The notes beneath the pieces were generated by a model, which was not told the origin of the DNA, did not search any database, and saw nothing but the letters and a program-made list of their open reading frames with translations. Source: Odontocerum albicorne (lineage: Eukaryota > Arthropoda > Insecta > Trichoptera > Odontoceridae). From it: a stretch of DNA of 64,000 bases. The stretch lies in NCBI GenBank assembly GCA_949825065.1, contig OX463864.1, positions 12,098,153 to 12,162,152 on the forward strand, in the 5' to 3' direction. Positions within the stretch are counted from its first letter, which is position 1; each line of letters opens with the position of its first letter. The position numbers and the translations under genes are program-made. Positions 10,401 to 21,104 of the stretch are shown in pieces.

Positions 10401-11172
10401 TGCCTCCTATCCCGAGGCTCTCTTCAGGCGAAAGGGCCCCAGTTTATCACGAGAGCAATGCTTAGGTCAGATTAGTGTAATGTTACGTCGAAAATGTTTG
10501 TGGTATATTATCACAAAGGAATAATATTTAATAGGGTTACAACCTTTTACATTCGGAACAGGAGGTAGAAACACGTGTAGCAGAGATAAACGTACTTAGT
10601 GAAATAATAAAATAAGATTCATTCATTCATCCATTCATTCATTCTTATGGTACTCCTCAACAGATAAACATTGGTGATATGCACATATTAAAGAACGTGT
10701 CCTGGAAACAATATTGTCATCAGGCCCATTGATCGGGCCCATTGATCGAGCCGTCAGTCTTTTTAGAACTACTGGATTAAACACGAAAGTCTTTTTAACA
10801 GTTCTACATAGTACGTCTAATATTGCAACCAGACGAATTCTTTCACCAAACTACTATTTTTTTCTTTATCTTATTTTTTGGTAAATCTAAAATTCTCCGA
10901 ATGGAAGTCGTTTTATAAATAAAAACATAATCAAGTAGTTCTTGATGAATAAATACTTATGATCTAAGCTTAGCCTTTAAGTCAGTCTCTTCCAACCCAC
11001 GGCACAGCGCCCCAACACATCAAAGTTGTCATGCCGTGACCACGGAAGCAGTTTCTGGTTTTTGCTAACGCTAATGACCCTATTAACCCTCAATCGATGT
11101 TCTGGGGTTGGATTAAAAATGTTTTCAGTATTGCAAATAAAATCGCGTACATGCTGAAAAAACTACAAAGGT
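10401..11172. other. Intergenic; ATTC microsatellite
   Basis: ATTC-type microsatellite at about 10618-10645 and a 14-base duplication GGGCCCATTGATC near 10725-10750. Near 10985-11040, CAGTCTCTTCCAACCCACGG resembles a hAT terminus. No gene is seen. Confidence 0.35.
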
Positions 11173-11498
11173 GATCAAATTGCCCATCTTTTGTTCAGTG
11201 ATCAAATTGCCCATATTTTGTTCAGTGATCAAATTGACCATCTTTTGTTCAGTAATCAAATTGCCCATATTTTGTTCAGTGATCAAATTGTCCATCTTTT
11301 GTTCAATGATCAAATTGTCCATCTTTTGTTCAGTGATCAAATTGCCCATCTTTTGTTTTGAGTGATCAAATTGCCCATATTTTGTTCAGTGATCAAATTG
11401 CCCATCTTTTGTTCAGTGATCAAATTGCCCATATTTTGTTCAGTGATCAAATTGCCCATCTTTTGTTCAGTGATCAAATTGCCCATCTTTTGTTCAGT
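11173..11498 (+). repeat. 27-bp tandem repeat, 12 copies, alternating variants
   Basis: Unit begins GATCAAATTGCCCATCTTTT and occurs from 11173 at 27-base steps, with a 2-base insertion before the copy at 11364. CATCTT and CATATT variants alternate over much of the array, hinting at a 54-bp dimer unit. Confidence 0.95.
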
Positions 11499-12240
11499 AA
11501 TCAAAATTTTAAATGGTAAAAAAAATTATTCCATTTTAATACATTTCTCTTGGTATATCGAAACGCTTTTGAAGTGTCTTTATAATAAATTTGAACACTA
11601 ATAGAAGATTTTTAAATGCTTCGATTACTTTAATAAAAAAATTAACGATTTTAACATTTTAAAAAATGTGATGTAATTAATTTTCCTCTGTCAAAACAGG
11701 GTTGAGTTTGATATCCAAATTAATTCGCGAATTTTTAATAGTTATTCCATCCAATAGTATCTACACACCTGCCTGCATTGTTTCCTGTCCTCTCTTATTC
11801 CATCAATAGCGTATTGCTCCATCTCTTTCTCTACATACCATTTCGCGATATTTTTATGTTGGTTTTTTCTCTCGTTTTAACCCATTAAGGAACGGGTTCC
11901 ACTTTCTGACACGAAGCTGCTCTTAATATTTATAGGGAGTAGGAGAATCTAGAGGAGTTTGTCAAGACAATAAATATAAACGATCCGGTTTTTTTTATAA
12001 ATTGATGGTATGGTATTATTGATGATAATTAAAACCAAGACGTTTTACAATGTATTGTATTAATTATTGGATATTTATGTTGTTTCCTCGTAGATGGTTT
12101 GCACATGTATAATGAACGAACGAAGATATACTGACAAACCGTTAAATATATAGTGCAAACGTAAGTAAAAGACGCGGTAAAGAATTACTAACAAAAAAAT
12201 GGTAATGTAAAAGAAAAAAATAGTAAATATATTTATATTT
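11499..12240. other. Intergenic, nothing identified
   Basis: AT-rich and without recognisable element ends. Confidence 0.4.
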
Positions 12241-12799
12241 TTGGGTTATTTTATATTTTTGGGTTCACCACTCGTTTATTTTTGGGTTTACTACCAGTTT
12301 CGAAGACCACCGTCTTCATCGTCAGGTGAAGATAAACTAAATTGCTTAAAATACATGTCCTGTACAAGTGTAAATAATATAAAAGTAATGAGGTATGGGG
12401 AGAGAAATGAGGAGAGATGTGATTCAATCGTAAATGGGGTGGGGAAAAAAATGAAAATGAAAATGAGTCTTTCGGGCAGGCTAGGGTCTGGATATCCAAG
12501 GGGGGGGATTTTAAATAGGGCATGTATTAAGCAGAGGACTATTATTAAAATTGGTTTGGTTGATGATGGTATTTAGACTTAATTTTATACACTTTTTAAT
12601 CTGGAGAATGTCCAAATTGTCAAGCTGCAACCCCCCTCGGCTTATGTGTAGAATCCGCAAACCACGATTGATATCGAATCAATCAATACTTATTTTTCTT
12701 TTTACGTGAAACATGGCACCACAAAGTGAACCTATAGTCTTTTCGAAATTCAAGAAAAAAAATGGTTGTTTCAAAGGCATTATATTTTGAAAAAAAAAG
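12241..12799. other. Intergenic; short repeat shared with 49265-49345
   Basis: TTTTTGGGTT occurs three times at 12238-12288. The segment CAGTTTCGAAGACC...CGTCAGGTGAAG at 12294-12331 resembles 49297-49335. Neighbouring ORFs on both strands show no known domain. Confidence 0.4.
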
Positions 12800-12975
12800 A
12801 TCAGCCTCCGGGACCAATTAATTTAACGCTTGTCTGTTAACCCGGGGGTTGCGGGTTTCATTCACTTTGAAAACCAAATATGTTTGTTTTAACTTAAGGC
12901 CCTTGTAATATATATCTGATTGGTTGGAAGAGATTACCATGTAAAAATAAACCCGCTAGATTGTACTGTACGCAT
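12800..12975 (+). mobile_element. SINE1 copy, degraded
   Basis: Head with GGGTTGCGGGTTTCATTC, body and tail GATTGGTTGGAAGAGATT, CCCGCTAGATTGTACTG. Directly followed by a second SINE1. Confidence 0.7.
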
Positions 12976-13195
12976 GACGACCTCCATAAACTAATATAGT
13001 AAGTAAGATGATTGTCTCTCAGCCCGAAGGCTGCGTGTTCATTTCCCGTTGTAACCTAGATTTTTTAAAAAGAATTCCAGTCTGGATTTCACTTAAGACC
13101 TCTTGAACATCTTTCTGGTTGGTTGGAAGACATAGCCACATGACAATAAGTCCACCAGGTTGTACAATATACAACGAAAGCGTTAGACATTAGAA
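12976..13195 (+). mobile_element. SINE1 copy
   Basis: Head CGACCTCCATAAACTA, body AAAAAGAATTCCAGTCTGG, tail GGTTGGTTGGAAGACATAG and CAATAAGTCCACCAGG, ending TACAACGAAAGCGTTA. Head-to-tail with the copy before it. Confidence 0.85.
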
Positions 13196-13304
13196 TTACC
13201 CGTGACAGGTATAATATAAGGCATAATACAATGCGGATGATCTGGCCATGGGACTGGTCAAGATCCAGGATTTACAATAAGAATAATAAAAGATCAATGT
13301 ATAT

Positions 13305-13375
13305 AGAGCCGTTTAGAAAGGAGACTCTTAACGGCGCTCTGGCTCGAGATTCGAACCCACTACTATTGACAAATT
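13305..13375 (+). repeat. tRNA-like fragment (SINE head)
   Basis: GCCGTTTAGAAAGGAGACTC...GAGATTCGAACCC has a box B-like end. Related degraded segments lie near 2510-2570 (minus) and 29885-29945. There is no plausible cloverleaf, so it is a SINE remnant rather than a tRNA gene. Confidence 0.4.
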
Positions 13376-13399
13376 TAAAATACTACATACAAACATATA

Positions 13400-13625
13400 T
13401 ACCATCGAGCCATTTCCCTGTCCGGGTAGACAGAGAGGACAAAGCACCATACTTTCCTATCTCCACTCACATATTTCGCTTTTTCCCCATCCATACACTT
13501 TATCATAGAGCTTCGACGATTTCTCTTACTACTTACTTTTCCATCTTTCAAAATACCATTCACTTGATCCAACTATACTTTCCTTGGTCACAACACATCA
13601 GCCTTAAGTTCATATTCATTTATTT
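13400..13625 (-). mobile_element. LINE-A 3' fragment
   Basis: On the minus strand the order is LDQVNGILK, then a CMDGEKAKYVSGDRKVW-like segment and the 3' tail. In-frame stops are present. Confidence 0.8.
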
Positions 13626-13635
13626 ATTTATGCAT

Positions 13636-14170
13636 CACAAATAAATAAATGGATGAATAACATGACAAATATATAAATGGATGAATAACATGACAAATGA
13701 ATAAATCGATGAAAAACATGACAAATAAATTAATGAATAAATTGATGAATAACATGACAAATAAATAAATAAATAACATGACAAATAAATAAATGAATAA
13801 ATTGATGAATAACATGACAAATAAATAAATGAATAAATTGATGAATCACGTGACAAAAAAATTATAAATAAATGGATGAATAACATGACAAATAAATAAA
13901 TGAGTACAGTACCCGGCGGTAAGGAATACACATGGCTTTGTAGAGCGTCGTCTCTGTCGCACGATGCGCTAACAGACCGGTACGCGACGACGCGACGGAA
14001 CACGTGTATGAATGACAGAGACGATGCTCTATAAAACCGAAATTAGCCGATTATGGGCGACAGTCTCTATCTTAGCTCGATGTGTATTACTTACTGCCGG
14101 GTACTGTAAATGGATGAATAACTTGAGAAAAAAATGAATTAATAACATGACAAATAAATAAATGAATAAC
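13636..14170. repeat. Irregular AAATAAATAACATGAC tandem array, split by a TA-MITE
   Basis: Units built from ATGAATAACATGACAAATAA with variable AAAT additions at 13636-13904 and again at 14107-14170. The TA-MITE sits inside, so the array predates it. Confidence 0.85.
13907..14106. mobile_element. TA-MITE copy 1, 200 bp, TA target duplication
   Basis: Termini CAGTACCCGGCGGTAAG (left) and CTTACTGCCGGGTACTG (right), flanked by TA at 13905-13906 and 14107-14108. Inner sequence is GC-richer than its surroundings. A second pair of inverted arms lies inside (GGCTTTGTAGAGCGTCG and GACGATGCTCTATAAAACC). Non-coding. TA duplication plus a CAGT start suggests a Tc1/mariner/pogo superfamily parent. Confidence 0.9.
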
Positions 14171-14649
14171 AGTAGGAGTTTAAAGACAAACATTTCAATA
14201 ATCATAAAAATCATATTCCCCTTTCCCAATCATACTACTATATTATAAATATAACAAATACTATACTATGTTCAGATACTGTAGACCTGCTGGTTGACTA
14301 ACTAGGATTCCCTGTTTTGAGTCGACCAACTTATCATGTGTGTCAATTAAATTCTACCATCACTGAAAAGAACAAGTTAAAACAATATCTAGATATGTGT
14401 GTGGTTTGCACTTTTATAATTCAAAGAACAAAATTTAAAAAAAAACACAAAATTTAAAAACACTAGCAAATTATACCACAAACAAAAACTAACTGAAAAT
14501 GGTATATACTCGTATATATATAATGTACAAATATTAAGAATTCTGCATATTAACGCAACAACCCATGGTCTTAAGAAAATTAGATCCCCACCATTAATTA
14601 TTTCTCAATGTGCCACAATATTTTCGCAGATTCATAATTATATCTATAC
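14171..14649. repeat. Intergenic with R4 dispersed repeat (14280-14370, minus)
   Basis: 14280-14370 is an inverted match to 21775-21885 (GCTGGTTGACT, TATCATGTG, GTCAATTAAAT). The rest is AT-rich with nothing recognised. Confidence 0.5.
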
Positions 14650-15120
14650 AGGTCCCTGTCCCTTATGAAGTTAGAAGAAAGAGCAGATCTCCACACTTTT
14701 ATATTCAAATACACAACTTCGACTCCACCACATTCGTTAGTTGTATGAGAAGATTTATGAATGCTAGAAGAGGCGAACGATGTACTCGTATGTCGAGAAA
14801 GGAAAGTCTGGCGCTTTCTTATCATCATTCCCCGACAGGAAAATGTCGTATCTAGTCATGTTTTCCACAATATTCCTCTTCTACGCATACCTTGACTTGT
14901 ATACTCGCTTATCTATTATTTTATCAAAGAAAGTGTGGTCGGATCAAGTGAATGTTATTTTGAAATAAGAAAACGAAGAATGTCTGAGAAATATTAAGAG
15001 TTGTGTAAGAAGATTTATGGGTGTTACAAGAGGCGAACGATGTATTTCGAGATAGGACAGTCTAGCTGTACCTCCTCTCAGTATACCTCGACAGGGAAAT
15101 GGCGCGATGGTATGTATGTA
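14650..15120. mobile_element. Mosaic of LINE-A and A2 3' fragments in both orientations
   Basis: 14650-14735 and about 14860-14920 read on the minus strand (A2 type: AGCAGATCTCCACACTTTT). 14740-14840 and 14925-15120 read on the plus strand (WSDQVNVILK, then a CMRR-like segment and the GCGCGATGGTATG tail). The order suggests several small rearrangements. Confidence 0.65.
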
Positions 15121-15444
15121 TACAGTTTGTTATTTGCACAACGATATGCTCGAATGTGGATTAAAATTCAAAGTCAACGTTGAGGCATAGCCCTGTCAAT
15201 TTTTAGATAGTCAAGAATCCAATATAGAAACTATAATAAATTTATCATCTCGGTCAAGTAACTGAGTTGCCCTAAGCTGATAATTAAAGAAGCAAAAATC
15301 AATATTTAGTCGTTTTATTTAAATTTGAATGTTTATCAGTGTCCATTAATTCAGAATGGCAATACCGCTGCGGGCGAGCGTGCGAATAATAATTTCAATC
15401 ATTCATTCATACGTGCTTCAAAAATATATTAAAAATATGTGATT
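15121..15444. other. Intergenic, nothing identified
   Basis: AT-rich, no repeat match seen. Confidence 0.4.
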
Positions 15445-15665
15445 TATTTAATCAAACACTATTTGTTGATTTTTATATAACGGCATAACCCTACTGGTTT
15501 CAAGGTATTTACCTCATCATCAGGGGAGCATAAACAGTTGGTTGGTTGGTCGGAGGTTGCGGGTTCGATTCCTGTTGGAACCCAGATAAAAAAAAAGGAT
15601 TCCAGTCTGATATTCACTTAAGGCCTCTTTGACATATTTCTGGTTGTAATATATCGCCATAGGCA
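15445..15665 (+). mobile_element. PAL left arm joined to a SINE1 fragment
   Basis: 15445-15537 is a single PAL arm (TTAATCAAACACTA to CATCATCAGGGGAGCATAA). At about 15538 it is abruptly followed by SINE1 from box B (GGTTGCGGGTTCGATTCC) to TTTCTGGTTG. Confidence 0.75.
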
Positions 15666-16394
15666 GACCAAAATGTTTATCCCATAATGTGCCGCACATC
15701 AAAACACACTACACTCAAGAGTTCACAGAAACCTTTGCTGCAAGTCGTTCCTCCTGCAAGCCGAAGGACTCGAAATATACAAAACAAATTAAAGACTTGA
15801 GTTCAAACAGCCTAGCAAGTTTCAAGTATTTTCTCAAAACACTTCGAGTGTAGCAATACCATCCCTTGATTCTACTAGGTCGGAGTAGCCAATCGGTCCA
15901 AAGATGAACCGATGTAAGGATAAATTAAGATCTCTTCGGAAATTTTTAACTGTATTATCTGCGAATTAATGCTGATTGTCGCAAAATTTAACAGTGCGAT
16001 GGGACAAGATTGATGCTAAAAGTGTGTCGTTAAAGCTGCAATTTGGTAGTCCAATAACTGGGATATGCTCGTACTTAAGTTTGTTTATGTATAAGCTTTG
16101 AATGATACATCATTAATTGATTTATTCACATATAAGTAAACGGTACAATGTACCTTCTAACAAAAAAAATAAAAATTAAAGAGCCACTGGTGAAGGCTCA
16201 ACACATTAAGATTGACAGAAAATATTTAAAAAAATTACACAAGTACAACAAAGACAATCAGAAATAAAACAGGTATTAAATCGTACAAAATCACATGTTA
16301 CAAACACATTACAGGGCAGTCACAGCACAAAAAATACAAACACAAAAAACAAATCATTGAAAAACAAAATACAAATTGAAAACAAAGTATAACT
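15666..16394. other. Intergenic, possible minus-strand 3' UTR
   Basis: 16120-16390 is A-rich on the plus strand (T-rich on the minus) and abuts the end of LINE-G, so it may be that element's 3' UTR. The second LINE-G copy does not obviously share it. No gene is seen. Confidence 0.3.
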
Positions 16395-16930
16395 TAACAA
16401 ATCCTGTTCAACACGTTGAAAAAACACTTCTTTTTCCTGGCACTGTCCCAACTCATTACCTATGTTGGGGTCTGCTCTTCTCGTTCTCAGGCTGTATATT
16501 CTTCAGTTCTGGGTGTCGCTTTCATCAAGGCCATTTCTTTGCAGGATTTTGGAGTATTGAGTCATCCAGGAGTTCTTTGGTCTTCCTCTGGACGGCTGTC
16601 GAGGAAGATTCATAGACATTACCTGATTTACAGTATGGTCTGGTGGTTTCCGTCTTATGTGCTCGTACCATCTCAGCTGTCGCTCTTCCCGTTTACTATT
16701 TATGTCAGTGACCCCCAGGCTACCACGAATGCGTGTGTTCTTAATTTTATCTTTTAGTGATACTCTTGCCGACCATCTAAGCATTCGCATTTCTGATGTT
16801 TCAAGTTGCCTAGAGTAGGAGTTGTACAAAGTCCAGCATTCTGAGCCATACATAATTGCGGGTCTAACGATAGTCTTGTATACCTTTCCTTTAAGTTTTA
16901 TAGGCATTCTGGGCCACACAAGACTCCTAT
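16395..16930 (-). mobile_element. LINE-G reverse transcriptase C-terminal fragment, copy 1
   Basis: Minus-strand ORF of 138 codons (16503-16919). Its order is KLKGKVYKTIVRPAIMYGSE, then EMRMLRWSARVS, REERQLRWYEHIRRKPPDH and RGRPKNSW. This is the conserved layout after the thumb of insect non-LTR reverse transcriptases (VYxTxxxPxxxYGSExW ... RxxWxxHxxR). A final RTRRADPN-like part follows after a stop. The catalytic YxDD part is missing. Confidence 0.9.
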
Positions 16931-17384
16931 TACCGATCTAAATTTCGGAAAAAAAACACAATAATCAATTAAAAAGCAGTTCAAAAAAGTTCTTCAAAAG
17001 TCCTCTAAAGACACGCGGGATCTCATTTTAAGGCTTGGATATTCTGAAGTGCCTTTTCAGGTACTCGTTACAGGTTTAAGATTTAATCTTATGCATGAAA
17101 CAATTCAATAAAGTTCCACCCCTAACTCAGTCTCGAGTGAGTTGGTTACATTTTAATATTTGAAATACTTATTTTATTAGTTATTTTTGTTTCAGGTGAG
17201 TGGGCAATAGATCATCATGTTCGTCTTAATCTTTTGGGCGTGGGTGAGTTATTTTAGCATTAATCTCTTTTGCCAATAATTCTTAATATTGAATGTTACC
17301 GGTCCATTTCTTACCGATATATTTATGTAGTTTTTAAAATGAGCTAATCTAAATAAGTCAATGAAGATTAATTCGTGCATTCGA
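16931..17384. other. Intergenic, nothing identified
   Basis: No reading frame or element end recognised. Confidence 0.4.
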
Positions 17385-17447
17385 CGGACACCGTGGCTTA
17401 AATGGTAAAATGCTTGTCTTCCAGCCCAAGAGTTATGGGCACAAGTT
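17385..17447 (+). repeat. SINE1-type tRNA head
   Basis: CACCGTGGCTTAAATGGTAA is box A-like, followed by ATGCTTGTCTTCCAGCCC and a decayed box B. Truncated by the (GAA)n end of LINE-H. Confidence 0.55.
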
Positions 17448-17770
17448 CCTTTTTCTTCTTCTTATTTTAGGCCTGTTGGCCTGTTATGATCCTGCATCGT
17501 TGTTCCCCTCTTGTGACGTCGACTGTCAGCTGTCTTTCCATCTTTTGGGAGGTCGTCTTGTAGGTCTGCTTGCTTGGGAGATACTGTCCCTGGCCATTCT
17601 TACGGCTCTTGGTTCTGCCATTCTGGATAAATGTTCGTTCCAGAACCTTCTTCTCTGTCGTCCCCATCTGACAATATCTTCAACTTCGCACCTCCTTCGG
17701 ATTTCTGTGTTTCGTACTCTATCACGAAGGGTTTTGCCAGTGATACTCCTGAGTACCTTCATTTCGCTGG
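17448..17770 (-). mobile_element. LINE-H C-terminal fragment with (GAA)n-like tail
   Basis: Minus strand: MKVLRSITGKTLRDRVRN, EIRRRCEVEDIVRWGRQRRR, HLSRMAEPRAVRMARDS, RPPKRWKDS, then a frame change into NNDAG and a stop. It ends in an AAGAAGAAGAAAAAG tail near 17450-17465. A different family from LINE-A and LINE-G. Confidence 0.85.
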
Positions 17771-17814
17771 TTCGAAGGAGAAGACCTCAATTTCCACTAG
17801 TACTATATACATAA

Positions 17815-18080
17815 ATATCATCAGGCCATGTCCTTTGTGGGGTAGACGGAGAAAACAGATCTCCAAACTTTTCTATCCACATATTCATACATCTCGTCAC
17901 GCACAATCTTCTATTATTCAAACTTCTCACTTTACCTTCTTTCAAAAAGTGATCCATTTGGTCTAGCCACGTTTTCCTCGGTTTACCTCTTCCATGCACA
18001 CCTTGCAATTCTGACTTGTACGAGTGCAAGTATATAATTATTTCGTCATTAATTCTTTCCACATGTCCAAACTATCTTAG
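17815..18080 (-). mobile_element. LINE-A2 3' fragment
   Basis: Minus strand: LQGVHGRGKPRKTWLDQMDH, FLKEGKVRSLNNRRLCVTRC and PSTPQRTWPDDIYV. 5'-truncated and close to the copy at 24280-24830. Confidence 0.9.
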
Positions 18081-18084
18081 AGCT

Positions 18085-19190
18085 TCTTTGTACACACCAA
18101 CATACTCACTGGCCACACCGCTGTACCGAATCCGATGGCACACCGAAGTGAGACGATCGGAACACATCGCATGTTTTCTTTTTCTCTTTTTTTGAAAGAA
18201 TTATATTACATGACCATAGATATCCATAAGTCACAGATATCCATATACCCTCTATTAAAGATCGTTCAGCCTAAGGAGTCATTTTGCAATAGTGTGAGTA
18301 ACAGTGCGTTTACAAAAACTTGTCACTTTATTTTTTTAATGAAGTGAAAAAGCAAAAAAATTAAAAAAATAATATTGTATATTCAAACATTGAAATGAAC
18401 ACACATGTTTTGTAAATTAAAAATGCTGTCAGCTTAAATTGTAATAATCATTAAAATAAAATGAAAGTAAGTTTATTTAACATATAATATTAATTGTTTA
18501 GGCATGGCAGATTCCAGGAAACATTAAATAACAATAATTAAATTCCTCAAGATTAAAAATAAATATAAGTACAAGTATTATAAAGTAAAAATGTTCGTCA
18601 GCTTTAATTAGATTGCACATAAAAATTAAAGAATGTTAGATTATTTAACATATTAATGTGTCATAATTACATAATTACAATGCCAAATAATAAAGTTTTA
18701 AAATAATAGTGGATGGAGTGATACTAAATTCTTGGAAACTTTAAGTTATAACAAAGTACATTAAAAAAAAAAAAAATTATAAATTACATTAGACAAAAAT
18801 CGCACTAATAGATTGCAGCACCTTTTCGACCGATCCCTAATTATTATCAATCATTACCAAAATGGCTTGGCACCAAAGCGGTTTTCCCTTTTCTAATTTC
18901 GACATGGTAGTGTTTTTCTAATCACCGAGTATTTTAACAACAATAGAAACGTGCGCTCTGCGCGAACCAATCGTGTGGTATTCTAAAACCAATCCCACTA
19001 CACAAGTTGTGTAATACAAAGAGTGTTACTCACACCTATTGCAAAATTATTCTTCAGGCTAAACGATCTATACAAGATGGAAAAAATGTCTGTGTCATTC
19101 GAGGGAAGTAGCAAAGCGCAGGGTTCGATCCGGCGATCTTCCGCATGAAAGTCGCGGCCATAGACCTCAAACAAGTATACACAGTCTCAT
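18085..19190 (-). mobile_element. SINE2 copy interrupted by an 811-base TIR element
   Basis: 18085-18258 is the SINE2 tail and body (CACACCGCTGTACCG, GAAGTGAGACGATCGG, CATAGATATCCATATACCC). 19070-19190 is the remaining body and head (AAAATGTCTGTGTCA, minus-strand box B at GCAGGGTTCGATCCGGC). The uninterrupted equivalent is 51100-51305. Confidence 0.75.
18259..19069. mobile_element. TIR element of unknown superfamily (811 bp), non-coding
   Basis: Left end AGATCGTTCAGCCTAAGGAG; the right end inverted reads AGATCGTTTAGCCTGAAGAA. Similarity continues through TTTTGCAATAG...GTGAGTAACA for at least 50 bases. It sits between the two halves of a SINE2. A TA duplication is possible (TA at 18256-18257 and 19070-19072) but not clean. 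No transposase ORF inside; the interior is AT-rich with one GC-richer block near 18860-19010. Confidence 0.75.
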
Positions 19191-19202
19191 TACAATATTT
19201 TG

Positions 19203-19380
19203 AATATTTGTAATTTGTTTTATCAAACACTGTTTATTCCACTTAATCTTGTTTGTGCTCCTTGTAAAAGTCTTGAAACCGGTAAAGTTATACCGTTACA
19301 AAAAGTGGAATAAGCAGTGGTTGATAAAACAAATTACAATGTCTTTAAACCTCCACAATTTTAATGCCTTAACCATAAAT
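19203..19380. mobile_element. PAL foldback, copy with shortened left arm
   Basis: TTTTATCAAACACTGTTTATTCCACTTAAT, then a jump to TCTTGTTTGTGCTC and the full right arm GAAACCGGTAAAGTTATACC... and TTGATAAAAC, followed by the PAL flank AAACCTCCACAATTTTAATGCC. Confidence 0.8.
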
Positions 19381-19904
19381 AACATTTCTTAATATTTCTT
19401 TAGATATAGCAAATTTAATAAACTGTTCACAAAAACAAGGATTCTTCAAAAACAAGACGGACACGGAAAATTCATCATAAAAATAATATTCTATGATTTT
19501 TACACAAAAAAAAACAAACTTTTTGATAAATTATCTTCTAGAACAAATTGAATTAAATAGTTACGTTTACATTTGCTGGATGTAGCGAATATATTTTTAT
19601 GGTACACCTACAATATAATTTTACTAGAACAACTATCGGTGAGTGTACACAAGTGCACTTTAGCCAAATTGTGAGGTCACAGCTCGTGTAAGGTCAAGTG
19701 CAGCAGGTTTATAGGAATGCAATACATCAATACACTATACAAACAGTCGAAACGGCACGAGAAATAAATGTTTACAGTCATAGCTAGTGTTTATTGAGAG
19801 ATAAAAATACGAATTAAAAAATACAAAGAGTTAAAAATATACACTTCATAAAAGTTAAACAAAACGATGAATTTATAATCATTAGGGATCTAATAAAGCC
19901 AGAT
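19381..19904. other. Intergenic, nothing identified
   Basis: AT-rich, no known element. Confidence 0.4.
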
Positions 19905-20118
19905 ATCCGTAGCTTAATTGGTAAGATGCTTGTCTCCCAACACAAAAGTTGCGGATTCGATTCCCGTTAGAACCCAGATTTTTTTAAAAAGGATTCCACT
20001 CTGGTTTTCACTAAAGACCTCTTAAACATCGCTCTGGTTGGTTGGACGATATAACCACATCACAATAAGCTCACTAGGTTGTACTGTATACAACGAAAGT
20101 ATAATGCAATACAATACT
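19905..20118 (+). mobile_element. SINE1, the best preserved head in the window
   Basis: Box A TAGCTTAATTGGTAAGATGC, box B GCGGATTCGATTCCCG, body AAAAAGGATTCCACTCTGG, tail GGTTGGTTGGACGATATAAC, CACAATAAGCTCACTAGG, TACAACGAAAGTATAATGC. The acceptor arm does not pair, so it is a SINE and not a tRNA gene. Confidence 0.9.
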
Positions 20119-20385
20119 ACAAAATTATAAGCAAAACTAAAAATGAAATAAATAAGGAATGCAAAAACATTCACCTATCATCGATTTTTTTCCTTTTGAT
20201 CAATAGACAATACATATTTCCGGTAAACCATGACATAGGTATCATTAAGTCTGAAGAAGTCTCTAGATAGAAGTTCGAAACTCGTTAGTGGAATTACAAA
20301 GTAATTTATTATTAAACATAAAAATATATTGACAGGGAATCACTCGTAATCCAGTATAATAGTTAGCCATCCTGCAGATAAATAT
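20119..20385. other. Intergenic, nothing identified
   Basis: Short AT-rich gap with no motif recognised. Confidence 0.4.
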
Positions 20386-20612
20386 AAATAAATAAATATA
20401 AGTTTATTGACAGCAACATAGTATGTACAAAATATATTTAAATAACACTTCTAAAACACATAAATTGCAGATAATACATTAAATACAGAAGCTATCAAAA
20501 GGTCTGGGCTCATCTAACAACATCCCCTCGGCCAAGATACACCCCACCAATATAGGGCGAACCCAGCCACGGGGACACCAGATGTTTTTCAGCCCACACC
20601 CTTGAACACGTA
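20386..20612 (-). mobile_element. REP-G copy 1
   Basis: On the minus strand it runs from GGGTGTGGGCTGAAAAACAT through CCAATATAGGGCGAACCC (plus-strand form) to an AATAAACTTATATTTATT tail. The polyA-like signal plus AAATA tail indicates retroposition. Confidence 0.85.
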
Positions 20613-20624
20613 GAACAAGAATAT

Positions 20625-20820
20625 AAAAAAAAAACACAGAAAATAAATAGATGACACAAAAAATACATTCAAGAGAGAAGACATTAAAAAGTCCGGGCTC
20701 AACGCACAAACATTCCCCCGGCCGAGATACACCCTACCAATGTAGGGCGAGCCCGACCGCTAGGGCATCGGGGGGTTTCCATCCCACACCCCTGCATATC
20801 TAGATTAAAGAATAAATAAA
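20625..20820 (-). mobile_element. REP-G copy 2, diverged, in tandem with copy 1
   Basis: AAAGTCCGGGCTCAACGCAC, CCAATGTAGGGCGAGCCC and CATCCCACACCCCTG correspond to the copy 1 landmarks. The 3' tail is altered. Confidence 0.7.
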
Positions 20821-21104
20821 AAAACAAAAACGTATGACAGAAAACAAAAATAAAAAGTAAATCTACAGATGGAGACGCTTGTGCAGGTATTGTTTTACTG
20901 TGTGCAAGCTGTTACACTTCAGCAAACACACCATCTTGACAGACCAAACACAAAGTTCCGATGGCAAGAGATCAAAATTCCAAAATGATCGGCATGTCAA
21001 ATCAACTGCAGTCTTTCATTAGACAAAGTTATTTTAAAATATCGTTTTTATTATTCCACTAGTTGTATCACAATGGTTAAAATGCTGATTTTAAATGTTT
21101 ATGC
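20821..21104. other. Intergenic, nothing identified
   Basis: No feature recognised. Confidence 0.4.

Noticed and set aside
11125..11601. Repeated IKLPIFCSV and NLITEQKMG peptides
   Set aside because: 27-bp array artefact on both strands.
12241..12576. 111-codon ORF with opposing 90-codon ORF
   Set aside because: No domain, low-complexity start; purine-rich stretch with few stops.
19905..19985. Functional tRNA gene
   Set aside because: Boxes A and B are present, but acceptor and anticodon arms do not pair and the SINE1 body and tail follow. The same applies to 3506, 55674 and 63172.
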